From Deltaproteobacteria bacterium (GTDB taxonomy: Bacteria > Desulfobacterota > Binatia > UBA1149 > CAITLU01): a stretch of 39,391 nucleotides of DNA. The notes under the pieces were generated by a model that made no database searches, was not told the origin of the DNA, and worked only from the letters and a program-made list of their open reading frames with translations. The stretch covers positions 1-39,391 of the forward strand of contig JACRCR010000033.1 of assembly GCA_016218925.1 (NCBI GenBank), read 5' to 3'. The first letter of the stretch is position 1. Every line of letters begins with the position of its first letter. Position numbers and translations under genes: made by a program. Below, piece after piece: positions 17,853-26,363 of the stretch.

Positions 17853-17925
17853 TGACCCCAAGGGGAATCGAACCCCTGTTTTCGGCGTGAGAGGCCGACG
17901 TCCTAGACCGCTAGACGATGGGGCC
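17853..17925 (-). tRNA. tRNA-Glu (anticodon CTC)
   Basis: The minus strand forms a 73-base cloverleaf. The acceptor stem GGCCCCA pairs with TGGGGTC, including one G-T pair. The anticodon stem TCGGC/GCCGA closes the loop CTCTCAC with anticodon CTC. The T arm has GGTTCGATTCC. CCA is not encoded. It is a second glutamate isoacceptor besides the TTC gene near 1.6 kb. Confidence 0.95.
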
Positions 17926-17931
17926 TTGAAG

Positions 17932-17955
17932 GCCGCGCGCTCCAAGGCGCGCGGC
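17932..17955 (-). promoter_or_regulatory. Perfect hairpin in the tRNA-Glu leader
   Basis: GCCGCGCGC and GCGCGCGGC (9 perfect pairs, 6-base loop) lie 6 bases upstream of the tRNA-Glu(CTC) 5' end, between the candidate promoter and the tRNA. It would form in the precursor before RNase P cleavage. Confidence 0.4.
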
Positions 17956-17962
17956 GACTGCC

Positions 17963-17991
17963 CTCTTACGCACAGCCGCAGCGCGGGTCAA
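17963..17991 (-). promoter_or_regulatory. Candidate tRNA-Glu(CTC) promoter
   Basis: On the minus strand TTGACC (close to the -35 consensus) is followed after 17 bases by TAAGAG, a weak -10. The position, about 38 bases before the tRNA, fits a short leader. Confidence 0.3.
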
Positions 17992-18176
17992 CCGGCGCGA
18001 CGCGGCGACGCGGCGCGCGCAACCACCTCGAGCGACTGACAAAACCGTCTGCTCATGGAATACAACACCGTCCTTCCCGCGCCCATGCCCCGCCAGCGTC
18101 CCAGCCGCGGACGCAGCGGCACAGCCCGGTGTCCTCGTCGAGGATCGCCTGCGCGTGAAGCCAAAGGAGTTCTGCA

Positions 18177-20441
18177 ATGCCCCGAATCGAGAGTACCCCC
18201 GAATTCGTCTCCGACGCCTACGCCAAGATGCGCGACCGCCTCAGTGCGGCTCGAAAGCGCGTCGGAAAACCACTCACGCTGGCCCAGAAGATCATCCTCG
18301 GCCACCTCGACAACGCGGCCTCTGCCGATCTGGAGCGAGGCAAGAGCTACGTGGAACTGCGGCCCGACCGCATCGCAATGCAGGATGCCACTGCCCAGAT
18401 GGCACTTCTGCAGTTCATGCAGGCAGGCCGCTCCGAAGTAGCAGTGCCTACCACCGTACACTGCGACCACCTGATCCTCGCGCATAAGGGCGCTGCGGTC
18501 GACACCGCCCGGGCTGCCGCCGACAACTCCGAGGTCTACGACTTCCTCGCCTCGGTGTCGGCCAAGTACGGTATCGGCTTCTGGAAACCCGGCTCGGGGA
18601 TCATCCACCAGGTGGTGCTCGAGAACTACGCGTTCCCGGGCGGGCTGATGATCGGCACCGACTCCCACACCCCCAACGCCGGCGGCCTCGGTATGTGCGC
18701 GGTGGGGGTGGGCGGCGCCGACGCGGTCGACGTGATGGCCGGATTTCCGTGGGAGGTACTGCTGCCACGCACTCTCGGCGTGCGCCTGGTGGGCAAGCTC
18801 GGCGGCTGGACGGCACCCAAGGACGTCATCCTGAAGCTCTGTGGCATGCTGACGGTAAAAGGCGGAACCAATAAGATCGTCGAGTACTTCGGCCCCGGGA
18901 CTGAAAGCATAAGCTGCACCGGCAAGGGGACCATCTGCAATATGGGCGCGGAACTCGGCGCGACCTGCTCGGTGTTCCCGTTCGACGCCCGCATGGAAGT
19001 CTATCTTCGCACCACCGAGCGCGCAGCACTGGCCGAGCTGGCCGCCAGGAACCGCGACCTGATCACCGCCGATCCCGAGACGGCAGCCCATCCCGAGGAC
19101 TACTACGACGAGGTCGTGGAGATCGATCTTTCCACCCTTGAGCCGCATCTGGTCGGGCCGCACACTCCCGACCTGGCGCGGCCGCTGTCGGAGGTAGCGC
19201 GCGTAGTAAAGGCCGAAGGCTACCCCGACCGTGTAACCGCGGCGCTGATCGGAAGCTGCACGAACTCGTCCTACGAGGACATCTCGCGGGTCGCGGCGAT
19301 CGCCACCGAGGCAGCCGCTCACGGCGTCAAAGCCAAGGCGAATCTGCTGGTTAGCCCGGGAAGTGACATGATCCAGGCGACCATCGGGCGCGACGGCCAG
19401 ATGGCCGCGCTGGAGAAGGTCGGAGCGGAGGTTCTGGCCAACGCGTGCGGCCCCTGCATCGGCCAGTGGAAGCGCGACGACGTCCCAAAGGGCGAGCGGA
19501 ATTCAATCGTCACTTCGTTCAATCGCAACTTCCCGGGCCGCAACGACTCCAACCCCGAGACGCTGGCCTTCATCGCCAGTCCGGAAATCGTGCTCGCCAT
19601 GGGCCTGGCTGGTTCGCTGTCGTTCAACCCGATCACCGATTCGCTTTCGGCGAACGGATCGAGCTTCAAGCTCTCGCCGCCGCCAACCGCTCCCGAGGTT
19701 CCGAGCCGAGGCTTCGAGCGCCCGATGGGAGGCTACCAAGCCCCGGCGGCCGACGGCTCCAAGGTAGTGGTGAAGGTGAGCCCCGACAGTCCGCGACTGG
19801 CGCTGCTGGACCCTTTCTCGGCATCGAGCGAGGCTGACTACCTGCGTATGCCGCTACTGCTAAAGACCAAGGGCAAGACCACTACCGACCACATCAGCCC
19901 GGCCGGTGCGTGGCTGCGGTTCCGCGGTCACCTCGACAAGATCAGCGACAACATGTTCACCGGTGCGATCCGCGCCGGGACCGGCGAGCGAGGCACCACG
20001 CGCAATCCGCTGACCGCCGAGCAGGGCGTACCCACACCGGCGGTAGCCCGCGCCCTCAAGGCGGCGGGACGGCGCTGGGTCGTGGTCGGCGACGAGAACT
20101 ACGGTGAAGGCTCGAGCCGCGAGCACGCCGCCATGAGCCCTCGGCATCTGGGCTGTGCGGTGGTCGTCACGCGCAGTTTCGCGCGAATTCACGAGTCCAA
20201 CCTGAAGAAGCAGGGGATCTTACCGCTGACCTTCGCGAATTCCTCCGACTACGAGAAGGTGCGCGAGGACGATGAGGTCTCGGTCCCCGGCGCGCTGGCA
20301 ATCACGCCCGGCAGTGCAGTCACGATGGTTCTGCACCACAAGGACGGTAGCGAAGAAGAAGTGGCCCTTTCCCACTCTTTCAACGCGGACCAGATCCGCT
20401 GGCTGCAGGCAGGAGGCGCGCTCAACCTGCTGCGCAGGTAG
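18177..20441 (+). CDS. acn: Aconitate hydratase, mitochondrial type
   Basis: Aconitase isomerises citrate to isocitrate in the TCA cycle using a [4Fe-4S] cluster. The 754-residue protein is of the mitochondrial (ACO2-like) type, shorter than AcnA/IRP and with a different domain order from AcnB. It starts with the PHCD-like block TTVHCDHLILA and has GTDSHTPNAGGLGM. The three cluster cysteines are Cys361 (GSCTNSS), Cys424 and Cys427 (NACGPCIGQW). The swivel domain has GDENYGEGSSREHAAMSPR. ATG 18177 has an AGGAG sequence upstream. The TAG stop lies in the first copy of a 31-bp tandem repeat shared with the end of the convergent gltX gene. Confidence 0.96.
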   Translation: MPRIESTPEFVSDAYAKMRDRLSAARKRVGKPLTLAQKIILGHLDNAASADLERGKSYVELRPDRIAMQDATAQMALLQFMQAGRSEVAVPTTVHCDHLILAHKGAAVDTARAAADNSEVYDFLASVSAKYGIGFWKPGSGIIHQVVLENYAFPGGLMIGTDSHTPNAGGLGMCAVGVGGADAVDVMAGFPWEVLLPRTLGVRLVGKLGGWTAPKDVILKLCGMLTVKGGTNKIVEYFGPGTESISCTGKGTICNMGAELGATCSVFPFDARMEVYLRTTERAALAELAARNRDLITADPETAAHPEDYYDEVVEIDLSTLEPHLVGPHTPDLARPLSEVARVVKAEGYPDRVTAALIGSCTNSSYEDISRVAAIATEAAAHGVKAKANLLVSPGSDMIQATIGRDGQMAALEKVGAEVLANACGPCIGQWKRDDVPKGERNSIVTSFNRNFPGRNDSNPETLAFIASPEIVLAMGLAGSLSFNPITDSLSANGSSFKLSPPPTAPEVPSRGFERPMGGYQAPAADGSKVVVKVSPDSPRLALLDPFSASSEADYLRMPLLLKTKGKTTTDHISPAGAWLRFRGHLDKISDNMFTGAIRAGTGERGTTRNPLTAEQGVPTPAVARALKAAGRRWVVVGDENYGEGSSREHAAMSPRHLGCAVVVTRSFARIHESNLKKQGILPLTFANSSDYEKVREDDEVSVPGALAITPGSAVTMVLHHKDGSEEEVALSHSFNADQIRWLQAGGALNLLRR

Positions 20442-20563
20442 CGGCGCGGGAGCTGGGCTACCTGCCCGGTAGCGGCGCGGGAGCTGGGCTACCTGCCCGG
20501 TAGCGGCGCGGGAGCTGGGCTACCTGCCCGGTAGCGGCGCGGGAGCTGGGCTACCTGCCCGGT
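20440..20563. repeat. 31-bp tandem repeat, four perfect copies
   Basis: Four identical 31-base units run from 20440 to 20563 (starts 20440, 20471, 20502, 20533), followed by a decayed partial copy. The unit starts AGCGGCGCGGGAGCTGGGCT. The aconitase TAG stop (20439-20441) touches the first copy and the gltX TAG stop (20551-20553, minus strand) lies in the last. Every internal copy carries a TAG on both strands. Each junction can form a hairpin GCTACC-TGCCC-GGTAGC, three in all. The array therefore sits between convergent genes as an array of stops and hairpins and may act as a bidirectional terminator. Confidence 0.95.
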
Positions 20564-21999
20564 TGCGGCGAGGCCGGCGCGCGAAAAGTCAGCGCGCCGG
20601 CCTCCGCCTCGGCGCAAGCTGCGCGCAGCCGCGCCACCGTGCGCGCGCGTCCGAACACTGCGCACATCTCGAAAATGCCCGCGCTGGCCGTCCCACCGGT
20701 CAGCGCGACTCGCGCGGGTTGGGCGAGGGCTCCGAGTTTGATCCCCTCGCCTTCGCAAAACGCACGGAACTCGCGTTCGACCGCCGGGGCGTTCCACTGC
20801 ACCAACGAATCGAGCTCGTCGGCCAGCCCTCTGAGCCGAGCACGATCGGCCTCGCCGAGGAACTTCTCCGCCGCCGCCTGGTCGTACGCAATCGTGTCGC
20901 CGACAAATGGCGCGAGCTGATCCGCCAACTCGACCAGTGTCTTGGCGCGGTCGCGCACCAGTGCCGCCGCGGTTTCCAGATAACGCTCGTCGTAGCCTCC
21001 GCAACCCCGCTCGGCCAGGTAGGGCCTCACCGCTCGCGTGAGCTCGTTCGCCGACTTCGACTTCATGTGTTCGAAGTTCACCCACGCGAACTTTTCCATG
21101 TCGAAGGCCGCCGCCGACTTGTTGATGGCCGCCGCGTCGAACGCGCTAACGAGCTCCGCGCGCGAAAAAATCTCCTGATCGCCGTGCGACCACCCCAGAC
21201 GGGCAAGGTAGTTGAGCGTGGCTTCGGGGAGGAATCCGGCCTCGCGGTAGGCCAGAACAGAAGTGGCGCCGTGACGCTTGGAAAGCCGCGCGCGGTCCTT
21301 ACCGACGATCAGCGGCATATGGCCGTACAGCGGCGGCTTCGCCCCCAGCGCACGGAAGATCTGGATCTGTCGCGGCGTGTTGGTGATGTGATCTTCACCG
21401 CGCAGGATGTGGGTGATTCCCATGTCTATGTCGTCGGCAACGTTGACGAGATGGAAAGTCGGAGTGCCGTCCGACCGCACTACGACGAGGTCGTCGAGTT
21501 CGCGATTGTCGAACACGATGTCGCCGCGGATGAGGTCGTGCACCACAGTGGAACCATCGAGCGGCATCCGCAGCCGGATCACCGCCGCCTCGCCCTCACC
21601 CGGCGTGCGCCGAAGATCGCGACAGTTGCGGTCGTACGATCCCGCCCTGCCCTGGGCCTGCGCCATCTTGCGCTTCCCGTCCAGTTCCTCGGCACTGCAG
21701 AAACACCAGTAGGCAGACCCGCTCCCGAGCATCTTGTCGATCTGCGTCCGATAGTACGCTGAGCGGTGGGACTGGAAGAAGGGCCCCTCGTCGAAGTCGA
21801 GGCCGAGCCACGCCAGCCCTTCCAGAATGGCCTCGGTGAATTGGTCGGTCGAGCGCTCGCGATCACTGTCCTCGATGCGCAGGATGAACCTGCCACCGTG
21901 CCGGCGGGCAAACAGATAATTGAACAGCGCGGTGCGCGCACCGCCGATGTGCAGGAAGCCGGTCGGGCTCGGAGCGAATCGCGTACGGATCTCGGTCAT
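20551..21999 (-). CDS. gltX: Glutamyl-tRNA synthetase
   Basis: GltX charges tRNA-Glu. The 482-residue class I synthetase has RFAPSPTGFLHIGGARTALFN with the HIGH motif (17-20), a zinc-ribbon region starting CFCSAEEL, and a KMSKS equivalent in ARLSKRHGATSV. A C-terminal helical anticodon-binding part follows. ATG 21999 gives the universal start MTEIRTRFAPSPTG; the frame is open upstream but that part is not conserved. The last residues (PQPGR) are encoded by the 31-bp repeat and its decayed copy. It lies 66 bases downstream of ispF on the same strand. Whether it is discriminating or non-discriminating cannot be decided here. Confidence 0.97.
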   Translation of the reverse strand: MTEIRTRFAPSPTGFLHIGGARTALFNYLFARRHGGRFILRIEDSDRERSTDQFTEAILEGLAWLGLDFDEGPFFQSHRSAYYRTQIDKMLGSGSAYWCFCSAEELDGKRKMAQAQGRAGSYDRNCRDLRRTPGEGEAAVIRLRMPLDGSTVVHDLIRGDIVFDNRELDDLVVVRSDGTPTFHLVNVADDIDMGITHILRGEDHITNTPRQIQIFRALGAKPPLYGHMPLIVGKDRARLSKRHGATSVLAYREAGFLPEATLNYLARLGWSHGDQEIFSRAELVSAFDAAAINKSAAAFDMEKFAWVNFEHMKSKSANELTRAVRPYLAERGCGGYDERYLETAAALVRDRAKTLVELADQLAPFVGDTIAYDQAAAEKFLGEADRARLRGLADELDSLVQWNAPAVEREFRAFCEGEGIKLGALAQPARVALTGGTASAGIFEMCAVFGRARTVARLRAACAEAEAGALTFRAPASPQPGR

Positions 22000-22065
22000 G
22001 GCCGAAATCAACCACGCTCGATGCAGCAAGGCAATGAAAAGCGCGCCCCCGGCAGCGCGCATGAA

Positions 22066-22545
<480 letters not shown>

Positions 22546-22635
22546 GCGACCTCCCCGAGCGGTTTCAGCCGTTCGGCGCGGCATGTTAGCATCCACCTGC
22601 ATTTTTCCGAGCCGCGAAGGCCGATCTCCAGCGAA

Positions 22636-23748
22636 GTGACAGCCGAAATCACCAGCCTCCCGCCGCCGGACCACGAAGCGGTACTTGCCAGCTTGCTCGA
22701 AGCGGTCTTCGCCTTCACCGGCGGCGGTAGACTCTCGTTCGTCAATCCGGCCGGAGAGACTCTGGTCGGCCGGTCGCGTCGCGTGCTGATCGGCCGAACG
22801 GCCGCGGAGATCTTCGCCCACTCCGGGTGGATCGCCGAGATGCTCGGCCGTCTCGACTCCGAGCACGCGGCTCTGCGCGAGGAGGGGGCGCTGGACACCC
22901 CTGCCGGTCGTCTGCGCATCGTGGCCGAAGCCACCGCCGTTCACGACAGCGTGACCGGCAGCGTGCTGGTACTCTACGACCTCGACAGCAGGCGTTCGCT
23001 GCGACACCAGGACCGCAGCCGACAGCGCGCGGCCGAACTCGATCGGCTCGTCGCCCAGCTCGCCCACGAGATCAACAACCCGCTCTCCGGTATCCGCGGT
23101 GCCGCCCAGCTCCTGGGGAGGAAGCTCGGCGAGCGCGCGGATCTGGTCGAATACACTGACCTGATCGTGCGCCAGGTCGGTCGCATCACCGGGCTGGTCG
23201 AGGCGTTGATGGCCCTGGAGGCGCCGCTGGCGCGTCACGAACGCCTCAACATCCACCGTGTACTGAACGAAATCCTGCTGCTCGAGCGTCCCGGCGCCGC
23301 TCAGCGCGGCATCGCGATCGAAGCCGAGTTTGATCCGAGCCTTCCCGACACCTACGGGGATCCCGACCGTCTGCAACAGTTGTTTCTGAACATCTTGCGC
23401 AACGCACTGGCGATGTGTCCGACTCCGGGAGGTAGGGTTCGCGTGACGACGCGCATGGAACACTCGTATTACGTCGAGAAGGAATCTCGGCGCTCCTACT
23501 TCTTCACCGTCTCGATCGCCGACAACGGACCGGGCCTCGACGAAGAGGCGCTCGCGCACATGTTTTCGCCGCTCTTCTCGCGCAGGAAGGGCGGACACGG
23601 CATGGGTCTGGCGATCGCCGGAGCGATCGCCACCGCGCACGACGGACGCATCCGCGCCGAGAATCTCGCCGAGGGCGGAGCCGTCTTCCACGTCACCCTT
23701 CCGGTCGCGACCGCGCGCGCCGGCGACGCCGCGACGCCGTCCACGTAG
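22636..23748 (+). CDS. NtrB-like sensor histidine kinase
   Basis: The 370-residue soluble kinase has an N-terminal PAS-like region (about 12-115, SLLEAVFAFTGGGRLSFVNPAGE). HisKA follows with His144 in QLAHEINNPLSGIRGAAQLL, a signature of the NtrB/GlnL group. HATPase_c has NILRNALAM, DNGPGLDEEA and KGGHGMGLAIAGAIATAHDG. It has no membrane segment. GTG 22636 is the only credible start before the PAS region, though its ribosome-binding site is weak. The NtrC-like gene follows after 48 bases. The family role is nitrogen control through PII, but no glnA, glnB or amtB is in the window, so the signal is open. Confidence 0.9.
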   Translation: MTAEITSLPPPDHEAVLASLLEAVFAFTGGGRLSFVNPAGETLVGRSRRVLIGRTAAEIFAHSGWIAEMLGRLDSEHAALREEGALDTPAGRLRIVAEATAVHDSVTGSVLVLYDLDSRRSLRHQDRSRQRAAELDRLVAQLAHEINNPLSGIRGAAQLLGRKLGERADLVEYTDLIVRQVGRITGLVEALMALEAPLARHERLNIHRVLNEILLLERPGAAQRGIAIEAEFDPSLPDTYGDPDRLQQLFLNILRNALAMCPTPGGRVRVTTRMEHSYYVEKESRRSYFFTVSIADNGPGLDEEALAHMFSPLFSRRKGGHGMGLAIAGAIATAHDGRIRAENLAEGGAVFHVTLPVATARAGDAATPST

Positions 23749-23796
23749 CCGCGCTCACGTAGCCATGCGCGGGTAGACATGCGATAGAAGGACATC

Positions 23797-25254
23797 ATGC
23801 ACAGCACCAAGCCAGGTACGATCCTCGTCGTCGACGATGAAGCCGACGTGCGACGGGTGATCGCCGATATTCTCGAGGATGCCGGCTACGTGGTAGAGAC
23901 CGCCGCCGACGCAGAAAGCAGCTTCGACCTGCTCGACCGCGGCGACATCGATCTCGCTTTCATCGACATCAATCTCCCCGGCGCCAGCGGCTTCGACATT
24001 CTCGATGACGTCAAGAGGCGCGGCGGCGCCACCGACGTCGTCGTCATCACCGGCAAGGCCACCGTCGCCAACGCGATCGAAGCGACGCGGCGTGGAGCCT
24101 ACGAATACGTCACCAAGCCCTTCGACCTCGAGCGCATCCTCGAACTCACCCGCCGCATCCTGGAAGGTCGAGCGCTGGGCCGTTCGATCCAGCACCAGCG
24201 CGCCGGCAAAGCCGAGAGCGGCGCAGCCGCCGGCAAGATCGAGATAGTCGGTCAGTCGCCGGCCATGCAAGAGGTCTACAAGATCATCGGTCGCATGGCG
24301 GGAACTCCCACGACCGTGCTGATCCAGGGCGAGAGCGGGACCGGCAAAGAGGTAGTCGCCAAGGCCATCCACGACTATTCCACCAGGGCCGCAGGCCCTT
24401 TCGTCGCCGTCAACTGTTCGGCGATTCCCGCCGATCTCCTGGAAAGCGAGATGTTCGGCCACGAGCGCGGTGCCTTTACCGGTGCCACAGAGCGGCGTAT
24501 CGGGAAATTCGAACAGGCCAAGGGAGGCACGCTGTTCCTCGATGAGATCAGCGACATGCCGTTGCCGCTCCAGGCCAAACTGCTGCGCGTGCTCCAGGAG
24601 CGCGAGTTCTCGCGCGTGGGCGGGCACGAACTGATCCCGGCCGAGTGCCGAATCGTCGCGGCCACCAACAAACAGCTCGAGGCCGAGGTGGAAGCCGGAC
24701 GCTTCCGCGAGGATCTCTATTTCCGTCTCAAAGTGGTGGTGATCGAGCTGCCGGCGCTGCGCGAGCGGCGCGCCGACATCCCGCTGCTCGTTCAGTACTT
24801 CATCGATCGCATCAACGAGCGCGAGCACTTCAATGTCAAAGGCGTCTCGGCACCGGCCATGGGACTGCTGCTCGAGCACCCGTGGCGTGGCAACGTGCGC
24901 GAACTGGAGAACATCCTGCTGCGCGCCGCCGCGCTCGCTCCCGATCGCGTTCTCACGCCGGAAGATCTGCCGCTGTCGCGCAAATCGCCGCGCGCGCAGG
25001 CCGACGACGGCCTGCCGCTGGCCGAAGTACTGGCGGCGAGGATTCGCGAATACATGGCCGGCTTCGGCACGGCCGAGCCCCGCGACCTGCACGCCCGGGT
25101 GCTCGCGATGGTGGAGAAGCCGCTCTTCGAAGCGGTACTCGAGGCTACGGGCGGAAATCAGTTGAAGGCTGCCGACATGCTCGGCATCAACCGCAACACG
25201 CTGCGCAAGAAAATAACCGACTACGCGATCGCACTGCCGCGCGGTAGGACATGA
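23797..25254 (+). CDS. NtrC-family sigma-54 response regulator
   Basis: The 485-residue activator has a receiver domain (Asp57 in LAFIDINLPGASG) and an AAA+ domain with Walker A GESGTGKE (178-185). It has the sigma-54 contact loop GAFTGA (225-230), the Walker B region GGTLFLDEI and arginine fingers in FREDLYFRL. A Fis-type helix-turn-helix (GNQLKAADMLGINRNTLRKKI) closes the protein. It is the cognate partner of the NtrB-like kinase upstream. A longer linker rich in Arg/Asp, of about 60 residues, sits between the AAA+ domain and the helix-turn-helix. The stop overlaps the thiE start (ATGA), an unusual operon partner. Confidence 0.95.
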   Translation: MHSTKPGTILVVDDEADVRRVIADILEDAGYVVETAADAESSFDLLDRGDIDLAFIDINLPGASGFDILDDVKRRGGATDVVVITGKATVANAIEATRRGAYEYVTKPFDLERILELTRRILEGRALGRSIQHQRAGKAESGAAAGKIEIVGQSPAMQEVYKIIGRMAGTPTTVLIQGESGTGKEVVAKAIHDYSTRAAGPFVAVNCSAIPADLLESEMFGHERGAFTGATERRIGKFEQAKGGTLFLDEISDMPLPLQAKLLRVLQEREFSRVGGHELIPAECRIVAATNKQLEAEVEAGRFREDLYFRLKVVVIELPALRERRADIPLLVQYFIDRINEREHFNVKGVSAPAMGLLLEHPWRGNVRELENILLRAAALAPDRVLTPEDLPLSRKSPRAQADDGLPLAEVLAARIREYMAGFGTAEPRDLHARVLAMVEKPLFEAVLEATGGNQLKAADMLGINRNTLRKKITDYAIALPRGRT

Positions 25255-25979
25255 AACCGGCGATGTCGCGTGGGATGGGCGCGGCGCCGCTCTATCCGAT
25301 CGTCAACGTCTCGCAGCCGGGCGCCACCGCCGCGGCGCGCGCGACCGCGCTGGCACTGGCTCTGGCCGAGGCTGGTCTCCCGTGGCTGCAGTTGCGCGCC
25401 AAGCCGCTCGGTACCGGCGAGTACGCGAGTCTGGCTCGCAGCCTGGTGGCGAAGCTCGACGCCTACGATTGCCGGCTGATCGTGAACGACCGGGCCGACG
25501 TCGCGCTCGCAGCAGGCGCCTGGGGTCTGCACGTCGGCGACGAAGACCTCCCGGTCGTGGCCGCCAGAGCGCTACTGGGGTCCGCGTGCCTGATCGGCTT
25601 CTCGACCCACGCGGTCGACGAAGTCAGCGCCGCGTGCCGTCCATCGGCCGAGGCTCGAGCCGACGATCCGGCGGATCGCCCACAGCGGCATCCACTGGAT
25701 TACATCGGCTTCGGGCCGGTGTTCGAGAGCCCGACCAAGGCCGGCGTGAGGGCCGCACGCGGCCTGAGGCTGCTGGCACAGGCGTGCCGCGCCAGCAGCG
25801 TACCGGTCGTCGCCATCGGTGGCATCACGGTCGAAACCGCGCCGCTCTGCTGGCGAGCCGGCGCAGCCTGCGTCGCGGTGATAAGCGAACTGGAGCGGGC
25901 CTTCGAGGCAGATAGGCTCGACGACCTGCTGCGACGCTACCGCGACGCGGCACTGGCCCACGGCCTTCCGTCCTTCTGA
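25251..25979 (+). CDS. thiE: Thiamine phosphate synthase family protein
   Basis: ThiE joins HMP-PP and thiazole phosphate to thiamine phosphate. The 242-residue TIM barrel has WLQLRAKPL (pyrophosphate-binding Arg and Lys), CRLIVNDRADVALAAGAWGLHVGDEDLP, LIGFSTHAVDE, DYIGFGPVFESPTKAG and the C-terminal VPVVAIGGITVETAP phosphate-binding Gly-Gly. A charged insertion of about 20 residues (PSAEARADDPADRPQR) precedes the DYIGFGPVF strand and is not usual. TenI-like proteins share much of this fold, but the ND-R-DVA and HVGDEDLP blocks favour ThiE. The ATG overlaps the NtrC-like stop by 4 bases, so translation is coupled to the regulator. Confidence 0.88.
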   Translation: MKPAMSRGMGAAPLYPIVNVSQPGATAAARATALALALAEAGLPWLQLRAKPLGTGEYASLARSLVAKLDAYDCRLIVNDRADVALAAGAWGLHVGDEDLPVVAARALLGSACLIGFSTHAVDEVSAACRPSAEARADDPADRPQRHPLDYIGFGPVFESPTKAGVRAARGLRLLAQACRASSVPVVAIGGITVETAPLCWRAGAACVAVISELERAFEADRLDDLLRRYRDAALAHGLPSF

Positions 25980-26004
25980 ACGTCCCCACCAATCTGGAAA
26001 TTGG

Positions 26005-26043
26005 CGCGCAAGATCCTGCGGCGTGCGTGCAAGTGTTTGCGCG
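26005..26043 (+). promoter_or_regulatory. Tandem enhancer-like dyads (candidate UAS)
   Basis: Site 2 is CGTGCAA-N4-TTGCGCG (26026-26043), with six of seven arm bases symmetric. Site 1 starts CGCGCAA (26005-26011), then N4 and a weaker right arm (26016-26022). The two centres are 21 bases apart, two helical turns. They lie about 75 and 95 bases upstream of the -24 element, which is where NtrC-type activators usually bind. The binding protein is inferred to be the sigma-54 regulator at the end of this operon. Confidence 0.5.
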
Positions 26044-26106
26044 AGGCACCGCCCCGCCCGGGCCGCGTGCGCAACGAATCCCCGAGAAAACCCTGCGGTT
26101 AGTCGA

Positions 26107-26122
26107 TGGCATGGCCGTTGCT
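26107..26122 (+). promoter_or_regulatory. Sigma-54 (-24/-12) promoter
   Basis: TGGCATG-GCCG-TTGCT matches the sigma-54 consensus TGGCACG-N4-TTGCW with one mismatch. The invariant GG (26108-26109) and GC (26120-26121) are separated by exactly 10 bases. Transcription would start near 26132 and run into the porin, binding-protein, kinase and regulator operon with a leader of about 260 bases. Confidence 0.6.
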
Positions 26123-26218
26123 GGCGAGAACGGCAACAGGGCACACGCGGCGGTGAAACCTTCATGGACTACACCAGCAAGCGCGGCGCCAGCGGCCACT
26201 GATCGCCGGCCAAACCTT

Positions 26219-26238
26219 CCAGGCTCGCGCGAGCCTGG
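26219..26238. promoter_or_regulatory. 20-bp perfect palindrome
   Basis: CCAGGCTCGCGCGAGCCTGG equals its own reverse complement. It lies about 90 bases downstream of the predicted sigma-54 start. It could be a dimeric operator or, in RNA, an 8-bp hairpin with a GCGC loop. Confidence 0.45.
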
Positions 26239-26324
26239 GTAACTCGGGAGCGCGGGCGTCTGCCCGACCCCGCTAGCCCTTGCCAACGAGGGCGCGGGGC
26301 TGAGCGCAGGCGCGATCGCTCCCA

Positions 26325-26363
26325 GCAGCGCCCGGCGACGGATATACTGTCGCCGGGCGCTGC
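26325..26363. promoter_or_regulatory. 15-bp inverted repeat enclosing TATACT
   Basis: GCAGCGCCCGGCGAC (26325-26339) and its exact reverse complement (26349-26363) flank a 9-base spacer GGATATACT. The spacer contains TATACT, a good -10-like hexamer, but no convincing -35 lies 17 bases upstream. The right arm ends 28 bases before the porin ATG. It may be an operator over a second promoter or a strong leader hairpin. Confidence 0.55.

Noticed and set aside
17625-17945. Apparent 106-residue minus-strand protein
   Set aside because: It is the translation of tRNA-Glu(CTC) and its flank, a well-known false protein.
20440-20563. CRISPR array
   Set aside because: The 31-bp units are directly adjacent with no spacers, and no cas gene is present; it is a plain tandem repeat.
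26001-26020. TTGGCGCGCAAGATCCTGCG read as a sigma-54 element
   Set aside because: The GG-to-GC spacing does not fit; the sequence is better explained as the first enhancer-like dyad.
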